Assembly: GCA_017439615.1 (NCBI GenBank)
Contig: JAFSIU010000141.1
Span: forward strand, 1-17,858
Source of the DNA: Bacillota bacterium
GTDB lineage: Bacteria; Bacillota; Dehalobacteriia; UBA4068
Length of the DNA: 17,858 bases
Direction: 5' to 3'
The translations under genes were made by a program, and so were the position numbers. Below, piece after piece: positions 7,439 to 14,355 of this stretch. The notes under the pieces were generated by a model. That model was given only the letters and a program-made list of their open reading frames with translations. It made no database searches and had not been told where the DNA came from. Positions within the stretch are counted from its first letter, which is position 1; each line of letters starts with the position of its first letter.

Positions 7439-7473
7439 AAAGCGGGCATCGGTTTGACCGATGCCCGCTTTTG
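7439..7473. terminator. bidirectional intrinsic terminator after acyl carrier protein gene
   Basis: A perfect 15-bp GC-rich stem (7439-7453 and 7457-7471) with a 3-nt loop is flanked by AAA and TTTT. It serves acpP from the left and the convergent small membrane protein gene (stop at 7492) from the right. Confidence 0.9.
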
Positions 7474-7491
7474 TAATATAACGAATAAAAA

Positions 7492-7740
7492 TTATTGCAA
7501 TTCTTTTTCTTTCAATGCAACCAATTTGTCAGTATTTTCAACGATCTGACCGAAGCCATAAACAATAAAAGAAGAAACCCAGGACAAGAATGCGCCAAGA
7601 CCTGCGATCAGCAGACCATAGATGATCATATCTTCATCTTCCATACCGAAAACAAGTCCGATAATGACGGATGCAATGATGCCGATCCAGGCAACGACTT
7701 TTGCAAAGGTTTTGATTTTTCCGCCGATATTTGTAAACAT
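7492..7740 (-). CDS. small two-helix membrane protein, unknown function
   Basis: This 82-aa protein has two predicted membrane helices (about 13-31 and 37-63), separated by the short acidic turn MEDEDM (33-38). The C-terminal tail (64-82) is charged and probably helical. It has a good AAGGAGGT site and a near-perfect promoter (7771-7799), so it is very likely expressed. I do not recognise a named family with certainty; it resembles the short, two-helix uncharacterised proteins common in Clostridia. It is divergent from the SLH-CAP gene. Confidence 0.8.
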   Translation of the reverse strand: MFTNIGGKIKTFAKVVAWIGIIASVIIGLVFGMEDEDMIIYGLLIAGLGAFLSWVSSFIVYGFGQIVENTDKLVALKEKELQ

Positions 7741-7770
7741 AAGAAGACCTCCTTCAATTTTGTTGAATCA

Positions 7771-7799
7771 ATTATAATACCGCCGGTAAGAAAATTCAA
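7771..7799 (-). promoter_or_regulatory. promoter of small membrane protein gene
   Basis: On the minus strand: TTGAAT (7794-7799), 17-nt spacer, TATAAT (7771-7776). It lies about 30 nt upstream of the ATG at 7740. Confidence 0.72.
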
Positions 7800-7834
7800 G
7801 CAATTCCGACTTTTTTCTGCCGCAATCAGCAGCA

Positions 7835-7863
7835 TTTACATTTTTTCTTATATATGTTAGAAT
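7835..7863 (+). promoter_or_regulatory. promoter of SLH-CAP gene
   Basis: TTTACA (7835-7840), 17-nt spacer, TAGAAT (7858-7863). It is about 40 nt before the ATG at 7905, which has an AAAGGATAA site. Confidence 0.65.
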
Positions 7864-7904
7864 AATTTATCAAACAGCAATTCTTCCAACGAAAGGATAA
7901 TAAT

Positions 7905-9236
7905 ATGAAAAAATATTCGGCGATTTTGCTGCTGCTGATGTTCTTCATCTTCCCAACTGAAGCAAGAGCAGCTGCATTCAGCGATGTGCCCGCAGACAGT
8001 GCATATTATGAAGCGATTTCATATCTCAGTGATAAAGGTATCATCACAGGCTATAACGATAATACCTTCAGACCTGAAAAGGAGATCACACGTGCTGAGG
8101 CAGCAACTCTGATTTCAAGAGCAGCGCAATTGGAAATAAAAGACACATTGAAAAATGCTTACACCGATGTTGATGAAGATCATTGGGGCTACGATTACAT
8201 TATGTCTGCCACAAAAGCAGGCATTGTCAATGGTGTTTCTGAAGGCATTTATTCCCCTAATAGCACACTGACACATTATCAGATTCTCACTATGATTGTG
8301 CGCATGCTGGGGCAGGATGATGCTGCGGCTGCAGCAGGCGGCTGGCCCTTGGGATATGTCAAGGTTGCATACGAGAATAAAATCATCAATAATGAGCAAT
8401 ATCAGACCTTGCAGAATAGTGCTGACGGCAAGCTCGCCGCCAATCGTGGAGATATTGCACAGTATGTTTATAATGCTGTTTTTGTTCCCGATGAATATAA
8501 GCTGAGAATTGCAGGTCATGAGTATTATCTTGGAATGAAGGCAGATGAGCTTGGACAGGTCGAGGAAATCGTTTCCTCTGCCTATGGCTTTTTGTGGTAC
8601 ATCTTCGGCACTGAACACTATGGCAATTTCTTCGCCGCAGGCGTCAACAATAACGGAACTGTTGTTGCGCTGCTTTCGGCAGGCTATGGCTTCAAATATA
8701 ACGGTTTGAAGGCAGGAGATACTGTCAGCAGCGATTTTGAATATGCCGATAATCTTTATACCGATAAAAATAACGGCACGAAGATTCACGGTGTGCTGAT
8801 CATCAAGGATGCTTATAGCAAGCTGCAGACTGCAAGCAAAGCCGCATTGGTCGGTGAAAGCCGAATCAGTTTTCATTGCACCAATGCCTTCAGAGTTTAT
8901 CACGGTCTGGCAGCTTTAAAATGGGATAACAATGCTTCGATAGCTGCTCAGCTACACAGTCAGGATATGGCAAACAATGATTATTTTGCGCATGACAGTC
9001 AGGACGGCACCAAGTTTTATAATCGCTTGGTAAATCAGGGCGTTGATTATATCGCCTGCGCTGAAAATATCGCATCCGGCTATCCCCTTGGTTTTCTGAA
9101 TTATAATGCATGGATCAACTCTGCCAGACACAGAAGAAATATACTTGGTAATTATACATATCTGGGAGTCGGCGGCGGATATAATCAGAACAGCACATAC
9201 AAATGCTATTTCACACAGGATTTTTTCAGTAAATAG
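7905..9236 (+). CDS. secreted S-layer-homology / CAP-domain protein
   Basis: This 443-aa protein starts with a signal peptide (MKKYSAILLLLMFFIFP, likely cut after ARA or AA at about 22-24). Next come SLH repeats that anchor proteins to secondary cell-wall polymers: FSDVPADSAYYEAI (25-38) with TRAEAATLI (62-70), a second with YTDVDEDHWGYDYI (86-99), and a degenerate third (about 146-195). The middle (about 200-300) resembles the CAP-associated domain (YYLGMKADELGQVEEI, 207-222). The C-terminal third is a CAP/SCP-PR1-type domain with NAFRVYHGLAALKW (327-340), His351, HDSQ (His363), AENIASGY (Glu387) and His409 in SARHRRN; these are the usual metal-cavity residues. C385 and C434 could form a disulfide. 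Role on the cell surface is unknown; bacterial CAP proteins of this layout are common in spore-forming Clostridia. Confidence 0.9.
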   Translation: MKKYSAILLLLMFFIFPTEARAAAFSDVPADSAYYEAISYLSDKGIITGYNDNTFRPEKEITRAEAATLISRAAQLEIKDTLKNAYTDVDEDHWGYDYIMSATKAGIVNGVSEGIYSPNSTLTHYQILTMIVRMLGQDDAAAAAGGWPLGYVKVAYENKIINNEQYQTLQNSADGKLAANRGDIAQYVYNAVFVPDEYKLRIAGHEYYLGMKADELGQVEEIVSSAYGFLWYIFGTEHYGNFFAAGVNNNGTVVALLSAGYGFKYNGLKAGDTVSSDFEYADNLYTDKNNGTKIHGVLIIKDAYSKLQTASKAALVGESRISFHCTNAFRVYHGLAALKWDNNASIAAQLHSQDMANNDYFAHDSQDGTKFYNRLVNQGVDYIACAENIASGYPLGFLNYNAWINSARHRRNILGNYTYLGVGGGYNQNSTYKCYFTQDFFSK

Positions 9237-9244
9237 AATACATG

Positions 9245-9279
9245 ATAAAGGATATGCCGAAAGCATATCCTTTATTTGT
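9245..9279 (+). terminator. intrinsic terminator of SLH-CAP gene
   Basis: A 13-bp perfect stem (9245-9257 and 9263-9275) with a 5-nt loop CGAAA is followed by TTGTTTT. It begins 8 nt after the stop codon. Confidence 0.82.
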
Positions 9280-9341
9280 TTTCCGATTGTTCTTTTTTGT
9301 TGAAACAAAGGACAAAGAAAGCGGTTTTGTACTGCTTTTGC

Positions 9342-9370
9342 TTGCAAAGGAAGCAAATTGATGTTAAAAT
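9342..9370 (+). promoter_or_regulatory. extended -10 promoter of relA-proBA
   Basis: TTGCAA (9342-9347), 17-nt spacer, TAAAAT (9365-9370) preceded by a TGn motif (9362-9364). The -35 lies in an inverted repeat TTTGCTT-N7-AAGCAAA (9337-9343 and 9351-9357). The leader of about 55 nt contains a 14-bp palindrome at 9392-9405. Confidence 0.6.
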
Positions 9371-9391
9371 AAATAATTATACTTTAGCTTT

Positions 9392-9405
9392 TCTGCAATT
9401 GCAGA
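9392..9405. promoter_or_regulatory. perfect 14-bp palindrome in the relA leader
   Basis: TCTGCAATTGCAGA reads the same on both strands. It lies about 20 nt downstream of the predicted start of transcription and 25 nt before the relA ATG, a position where a dimeric repressor could block elongation. No regulator is identified. Confidence 0.4.
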
Positions 9406-9430
9406 GAATAAAAGAAAGGCAGGTGGCAAA

Positions 9431-11611
9431 ATGATAACCGTAGCAGATCTGAGAAACAAAATGGCAGAGCTTTGCAAAGAGATAAAGCTTTATAACCCGA
9501 CCTCTGATTCTGAGCTTTTGCTCAGGGCTTTTGATTTTGCTGCCGCTTCACACGGAGAGCAAAAACGAGATTCCGGTGAGCCTTATATCTCTCATCCTTT
9601 GGCAGTTGCCGAAATTCTTATAAGACTGAAGCTTGATGACACAAGCATCATGGCTGCACTTTTCCATGATGTGCTGGAAGATACTGCAATCACCAAAGAA
9701 GAGCTTACCGAAGGCTATGGTGCCGAGGTCGTGCATCTTGTGCAGGGTGTTACCAAGCTCTCCAAAATTTCTTATGCCTCAAAGCAGGAGCAGCAGGCAG
9801 AAAACCTGCGCAAAATGTTTTTGGCGATGGCAGAGGATATTCGCATCATTCTCATCAAGCTGGCAGACCGCCTGCATAATATGCGTACCATACAATTCCA
9901 TCATTCTCCTGTCAGACGCATCGAGATCGCAGAGGAAACTCTGCAGATTTTTGCACCCTTGGCTCACAGACTCGGTATTTTCAAAATCAAGGATGAGCTG
10001 GAGGAGCTTTGCCTCAAGACCATCGAACCGGAGAAATATGATGCTTTGGTGCAAAAGCTGGCAGAAAGAAAACCCGAGGATGAAAAAAATCTGATTGCCA
10101 TCTGCGATAATATCAAGCAGATACTTACTGAGCATGGATATAAGGCAGAGGTCAAATGGCGTTTCAAGAGCTATTACAGCATATACAAAAAAATGGAACG
10201 TCAGCAAAAGGATATTCATGAGATTTATGACCTGAATGCTATTCGCGTCATTCTCAATTCTGTCAATGAATGCTATGCAGCACTCGGCGTAATCCATACC
10301 ATGTGGACACCTATCCCCGGCCGCTTCAAAGACTATATCGCTATGCCCAAGCAGAATATGTATCAGTCCATTCACACCACCGTAATTGCAGCAAAGGGGC
10401 AGCCGATGGAGGTACAGATCCGCACACAGGAAATGGACAGCATTGCTGAATTCGGTATCGCTGCACACTGGAAATATAAAGAAGGCAGCGGCGGCATGGC
10501 ACAAAGTGATAAAAAGGTCGAATGGCTGCGTCAGATGCTCGATTGGCAGGCGGAAATGCGTGATGCCAATGAATTTCTTGATTCTGTGAAGCTTGACCTT
10601 TCCACCGATTGTGTTTATGTTTTCTCTCCTAAGGGAGATGTTTATGAATTGCCTCGCGGTGCTTGCCCCATCGACTTTGCCTACCGTGTTCACACACAGG
10701 TCGGACATCAATGCATAGGCGCCAAGGTCAACAAGAGAATCGTGCCCATCGACTATAAGCTCAATAACGGTGATATAGTTGAAATTCTCACCGCTAAAGG
10801 CAGCGGTCCCAGCCGCGATTGGCTGAAAATTGTTACCTCAACTCAGGCACAAAACAGAATTCGCTCCTGGTTCCGCAAGGAAAAACGCGATGAGAATATT
10901 GTAATGGGCAAGGAGATACTGGAAAAAGAAGTCCGCAAAAGCGGCTTTGATCCTGATGAATTGCTCACCGAAAAACGTCTCATTGAAGTTGCAAAAAAAT
11001 ATAATATGCAGGGCGCTGATGATGTTTATGCAGGCATCGGCGATGGCGGTATTCAGGCCTCGCAGGTGCTTTCACGCATAGAAGGCTTCAAGCGTGAGCA
11101 GCCCGCCCAAACACCGAAATTCACCGCACCTAAACAAACCACCCATAACGGTGTCTGGGTCAAGGGAGTGCAGGGAGTTATGGTCAGAATGGCGAATTGC
11201 TGCAAACCGCTGCCGGGTGATGCTATCACAGGATATATCACCAAGGGCAGAGGAATTTCGGTTCATCAAAGCGATTGCCCCAATATGCAATATTATCGTG
11301 AGCATGAGCAGGATCGATTGATAGAAGTTGGCTGGAGCGAGGAGATAGACGGCCTTTATCAGGTTGGTCTTGAAATCATCGCACAAAACCGCGACAGAGT
11401 CAGTATTGATATTATGTCTGCCATCGCGGATACCAAAACCTCCATCAATGGCTGCAATATTTATGTCGACCGCAAAACAGGCAACGGTATTTTCAATATC
11501 AAGCTTGAGGTCAAATCACAGCAGCAGCTGGAATATATCATAGCAAGACTTAAAAGAGTCAAGAGCGTGCTTGAGGTACGCCGCAGCTCACCGGGCAGAC
11601 AAACAGAATAA
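9431..11611 (+). CDS. relA: bifunctional (p)ppGpp synthetase/hydrolase, Rel
   Basis: Rel makes and degrades the alarmone (p)ppGpp in response to uncharged tRNA on the ribosome. The 726-aa length and all domains are standard: HD hydrolase (about 30-190; His55, His79-Asp80 in FHDVLEDT, Asp146 in LADRLHN), synthetase (about 240-350, including PGRFKDYIAMPK and YQSIHT), TGS (about 393-455), helical domain, zinc-finger/CRIS region with Cys590-Cys591, His612 and Cys616, and a C-terminal ACT domain (about 640-715). The RFKD motif (298-301) is the type found in bifunctional Rel/SpoT, not the ExDD type of synthetase-only RelA, and the hydrolase residues are intact, so both activities are expected. It starts after AGGCAGGTGG and is followed 19 nt later by proB, so it leads an operon relA-proB-proA. 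Confidence 0.96.
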   Translation: MITVADLRNKMAELCKEIKLYNPTSDSELLLRAFDFAAASHGEQKRDSGEPYISHPLAVAEILIRLKLDDTSIMAALFHDVLEDTAITKEELTEGYGAEVVHLVQGVTKLSKISYASKQEQQAENLRKMFLAMAEDIRIILIKLADRLHNMRTIQFHHSPVRRIEIAEETLQIFAPLAHRLGIFKIKDELEELCLKTIEPEKYDALVQKLAERKPEDEKNLIAICDNIKQILTEHGYKAEVKWRFKSYYSIYKKMERQQKDIHEIYDLNAIRVILNSVNECYAALGVIHTMWTPIPGRFKDYIAMPKQNMYQSIHTTVIAAKGQPMEVQIRTQEMDSIAEFGIAAHWKYKEGSGGMAQSDKKVEWLRQMLDWQAEMRDANEFLDSVKLDLSTDCVYVFSPKGDVYELPRGACPIDFAYRVHTQVGHQCIGAKVNKRIVPIDYKLNNGDIVEILTAKGSGPSRDWLKIVTSTQAQNRIRSWFRKEKRDENIVMGKEILEKEVRKSGFDPDELLTEKRLIEVAKKYNMQGADDVYAGIGDGGIQASQVLSRIEGFKREQPAQTPKFTAPKQTTHNGVWVKGVQGVMVRMANCCKPLPGDAITGYITKGRGISVHQSDCPNMQYYREHEQDRLIEVGWSEEIDGLYQVGLEIIAQNRDRVSIDIMSAIADTKTSINGCNIYVDRKTGNGIFNIKLEVKSQQQLEYIIARLKRVKSVLEVRRSSPGRQTE

Positions 11612-11630
11612 TTCACAAGGAGATGACATT

Positions 11631-12419
11631 ATGTTTCCCTTTGAAAATGCAAAGCGTATTGTTTTGAAGATCGGCTCCTCTACCCTCACACATGAAAGCG
11701 GTCTCCTCAACATCCGCCGTGTGGAGGAATTGGTGAAAGTTATCGCTGATATCAGCAATTCCGGCAAGGAAATTGTCATAGTTTCCTCCGGTGCGGTCGC
11801 AGTCGGCGTCGGCAAGCTCGGAATGAAGCAAAAGCCGAAGGATATTGCAGGCAAGCAGGCAACCGCTGCTGTCGGTCAATGCGAGCTTATGTATATTTAT
11901 GACAAGCAATTCCAAAGCTATGGCAAAACTGTTGCGCAGATTTTGCTCACGCGCGATGTGGTGGAAAATTCCACCCGCCACGAGAATGCAGTCAATACCT
12001 TCAGCCGCTTGCTTGAAATGAACTGCATTCCTATCGTCAATGAAAATGATACAGTTTCACTCGAGGAATTGGAATTCGGCGATAATGATACTCTCTCTGC
12101 AATTGTTGCAGGGCTGATACAAGCAGATGCTTTGATCCTGCTTTCAGATATTGACGGACTTTATGACAAGGATCCGCATCAAAACCCCGATGCAAAGCTT
12201 ATTCCGATCGTCAATAAAATTGATGAACATATACTTTCTCTTGCAGGAGGAGCAGGTTCCAATCGCGGCACAGGCGGTATGAATACCAAGCTTTCGGCAG
12301 CACAGGAAGCATTCCGCCATAATATTCCCATGGCTATCATCAATGGACAAAAGCCTGCAAATCTTTATGACATTTTTGACGGCAAGCAGTGCGGCACTTT
12401 CTTCATCAAGGAGGAATAG
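11631..12419 (+). CDS. proB: glutamate 5-kinase, short form
   Basis: ProB phosphorylates glutamate to gamma-glutamyl phosphate, the first step of proline synthesis, and is usually feedback-inhibited by proline. I start at 11631 (AAGGAGA from 11617); the frame from 11571 overlaps relA without need. The 262-aa protein is an amino-acid-kinase domain only: VLKIGSSTL (11-19), SSGAVAVG (52-59), the glutamate/proline-site region FGDNDTLSA (149-157), SDIDGLYDKDP (172-182) and GTGGMNTK (213-220). The C-terminal PUA domain of E. coli ProB (367 aa) is absent; short forms are known in other bacteria. It ends 2 nt before proA. Confidence 0.95.
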   Translation: MFPFENAKRIVLKIGSSTLTHESGLLNIRRVEELVKVIADISNSGKEIVIVSSGAVAVGVGKLGMKQKPKDIAGKQATAAVGQCELMYIYDKQFQSYGKTVAQILLTRDVVENSTRHENAVNTFSRLLEMNCIPIVNENDTVSLEELEFGDNDTLSAIVAGLIQADALILLSDIDGLYDKDPHQNPDAKLIPIVNKIDEHILSLAGGAGSNRGTGGMNTKLSAAQEAFRHNIPMAIINGQKPANLYDIFDGKQCGTFFIKEE

Positions 12420-12421
12420 CT

Positions 12422-13666
12422 ATGACAATGCAAAGCATAGGCAGCGCAGCAAAAGCAGCTGCTTCACAATTGATGACAGCCACGACCGCACAAAAGGATG
12501 CGGCATTGAAGCTCATCGCCCAAAAGCTCGGACAAAGCAAAGCGGACATATTGCAGCATAATCAGCAGGATATTGAAAATGCCAAGGCGGCAGGGCTGCA
12601 GCCTTCTTTCATCGAAAGACTGACTCTCACCGAAGCTCGCATCGACAGTATGGTCAAAAGCATTGATGAATTGTTGCTTCTCCCCGACCCTGTTGGTAAA
12701 TATATTGATGGAGCAATTCTTGAAAATGGCCTGAACATACAAAAGATTGCCGTTCCTTTCGGTGTTATCGGCATAATCTATGAATCACGCCCCAATGTAA
12801 CGGTTGATGCTGCCTGTCTCTGTCTGAAATCGGGCAATGCAGCGATTTTAAAAGGCGGCATTGAGGCAGAGAATTCCAATAAGATACTCACCGCAATTAT
12901 GCAGGAAGCTTTGGCGGAAGCAGGCTTTGCTGCCGAATGTATTCAGCTTTATCCCGACAGCAGCATTGAGGGCAGCAAGGCACTGATGCAGGCAAAAGGA
13001 TATATCGATGTGCTTATTCCCCGCGGCGGTCAGGGATTGATCCGTGCTGTTGTGGATAATTCCACCGTTCCCGTCATTGAAACAGGTGCCGGCAACTGCC
13101 ATGTTTATATCGATAAAGCCGCTGATAAGGAAATGGCGATAAGCATCATCGACAATGCCAAGAATTCCCGTCCTTCTGTCTGCAATGCAGCGGAAACATT
13201 GCTCATACACGAAGCAGTTGCTGCAGAATTTCTGCCCGAGATCAAGGCCAGAATGGCTAAATTCAATACCGAGCTTCGCGGATGCCAAAAAACCTGCGAA
13301 ATACTCGGAGCTTCTGTCAGACCTGCCACAGATGAGGATTTTGCCACGGAATTCAATGATTATATTCTCGCTGTGAAGGTTGTTTCATCAATTGATGAAG
13401 CAATCGCACATATCCGCCAATATACAACAGGACACAGTGAGGCAATCATCACCGAGGATTATGAGGCGAAGCTGCATTTCACCTCGCATATTGATGCGGC
13501 GGCGGTCTATGTCAATGCATCCACCCGCTTCACAGACGGCGGCTGCTTCGGCTTGGGTGCAGAGATCGGTATCTCCACACAAAAGCTGCATGTAAGAGGC
13601 CCAATGGGACTGCAAGCACTCACCGCCTGCAAATATGTCATCTTCGGCAATGGACAGATAAGATAG
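12422..13666 (+). CDS. proA: glutamate-5-semialdehyde dehydrogenase (gamma-glutamyl phosphate reductase)
   Basis: ProA reduces gamma-glutamyl phosphate with NADPH to glutamate semialdehyde, which cyclises to pyrroline-5-carboxylate; it is thought to work in complex with ProB. The start at 12422 follows AAGGAGG at the very end of proB; the frame from 12389 overlaps proB with no better site. The 414-aa length fits the family. It is an aldehyde-dehydrogenase fold with VPFGVIGIIYESRPNVTVDA (111-130), the RGG loop (201-203), ETGAGNCH (220-227), the catalytic Cys254 in RPSVCNAAET and GHSEAIIT (337-344). The last enzyme, proC, is not in this window. A strong terminator follows 47 nt after the stop. 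Confidence 0.97.
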   Translation: MTMQSIGSAAKAAASQLMTATTAQKDAALKLIAQKLGQSKADILQHNQQDIENAKAAGLQPSFIERLTLTEARIDSMVKSIDELLLLPDPVGKYIDGAILENGLNIQKIAVPFGVIGIIYESRPNVTVDAACLCLKSGNAAILKGGIEAENSNKILTAIMQEALAEAGFAAECIQLYPDSSIEGSKALMQAKGYIDVLIPRGGQGLIRAVVDNSTVPVIETGAGNCHVYIDKAADKEMAISIIDNAKNSRPSVCNAAETLLIHEAVAAEFLPEIKARMAKFNTELRGCQKTCEILGASVRPATDEDFATEFNDYILAVKVVSSIDEAIAHIRQYTTGHSEAIITEDYEAKLHFTSHIDAAAVYVNASTRFTDGGCFGLGAEIGISTQKLHVRGPMGLQALTACKYVIFGNGQIR

Positions 13667-13713
13667 AATGGCAAACAAAAAGACCGCATGAAGCGGGATA
13701 GTCATAAGACAGT

Positions 13714-13754
13714 AAATCCGACCTGTGAGCTGTATCACAGGTCGGATTTTTGCT
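13714..13754 (+). terminator. intrinsic terminator of relA-proBA operon
   Basis: A perfect 15-bp stem (13714-13728 and 13735-13749) with a 6-nt loop is followed by TT-G-C-TT. The right arm itself ends in ATTT and continues with T's. Confidence 0.85.
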
Positions 13755-13766
13755 TCATTTGTCGAT

Positions 13767-13870
13767 GTAGCGGAATCAAAGGCTCCCTTGTGTAAAGGGA
13801 GTCTTTTTGTGCGGTGCAAAACCGCACATCGCACGGTACCAGAAGTGAGCCCTTACTGCTTGACAAATTG
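13767..13870. repeat. hairpin-rich stretch, likely interspersed-repeat remnant
   Basis: This non-coding stretch holds a hairpin CTCCCTT-N5-AAGGGAG (13783-13789 and 13795-13801, then CTTTTTG at 13803), a second perfect hairpin GTGCGGT-N5-ACCGCAC (13809-13815 and 13821-13827) and the palindrome GGTACC. The GGCTCCCTTGTGTAAAGGGAG block resembles a short sequence I associate with high-copy intergenic repeats of gut Clostridia; that is recollection, not a search result. There is no ORF and no clear terminal inverted repeat. Confidence 0.45.
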
Positions 13871-13882
13871 GAGTTTATCTAA

Positions 13883-14200
13883 CTAAAAAACACCTTTGTT
13901 GTATTTCTTCTGGACTGCGACAATCCAGGCAATTCCAAGACATAATCCAACAAAGAGTACTGCAACAGCAATCATTGCTATTGATTCCGAATCACCGAAC
14001 ATACCTATTATACCGCTGAGTAATAGTGTCATCGAAACAACAAACATGGCTTTTCCGAAAGCTTTTCCATAGGCAGCTTTATCGGTAACTTTAGTTTGAT
14101 GGTAGTCATGAATCAAGTTGGTTTTACCTTGATATATTGCGATGCTTATTTTTATCATTGGGGCTGCTGCCAAAAACATAATTATAGAATATACCACCAT
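13883..14200 (-). CDS. small membrane protein, DUF3784-like
   Basis: This 105-aa protein has three predicted membrane helices (about 2-22, 50-67, 73-97). The loop after helix 1 has a family-like signature, YQGKTNLIHDYHQ followed by YGKAFGKA (23-35, 44-51), which resembles the DUF3784 group of Bacillota membrane proteins. Function is unknown. It has a GAGGTGA site and its own promoter just after the thrS terminator, both on the same strand, so it is a separate unit downstream of thrS. Confidence 0.8.
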   Translation of the reverse strand: MVVYSIIMFLAAAPMIKISIAIYQGKTNLIHDYHQTKVTDKAAYGKAFGKAMFVVSMTLLLSGIIGMFGDSESIAMIAVAVLFVGLCLGIAWIVAVQKKYNKGVF

Positions 14201-14243
14201 ACTATCACCTCGTCAAATTATTATTTGTCGACTTGTTTTAATA

Positions 14244-14272
14244 ATCATACCACAATTTATTCGCTGATACAA
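14244..14272 (-). promoter_or_regulatory. promoter of DUF3784-like gene
   Basis: On the minus strand: TTGTAT (14267-14272), 17-nt spacer, TATGAT (14244-14249) with a TGn extension. It directly abuts the thrS terminator stem, whose T-rich tail doubles as the -35 region. Confidence 0.6.
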
Positions 14273-14310
14273 CAACAGGCACAGCAGATCAATTCAACTG
14301 CTGTGCCTGT
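14267..14310 (-). terminator. intrinsic terminator of thrS
   Basis: A perfect 13-bp stem (14275-14287 and 14298-14310) with a 10-nt loop is followed on the minus strand by TGTTGTAT. It lies 45 nt after the thrS stop. Confidence 0.75.
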
Positions 14311-14355
14311 AACTGTGTTACGACTTTCGCCTCATCGCGGTCTCTTTTTGTTCAA

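Noticed and set aside
9779..10711. Minus-strand frame of 310 codons opposite relA
   Set aside because: It is antisense to the synthetase and HD domains of Rel, with no translation signals.
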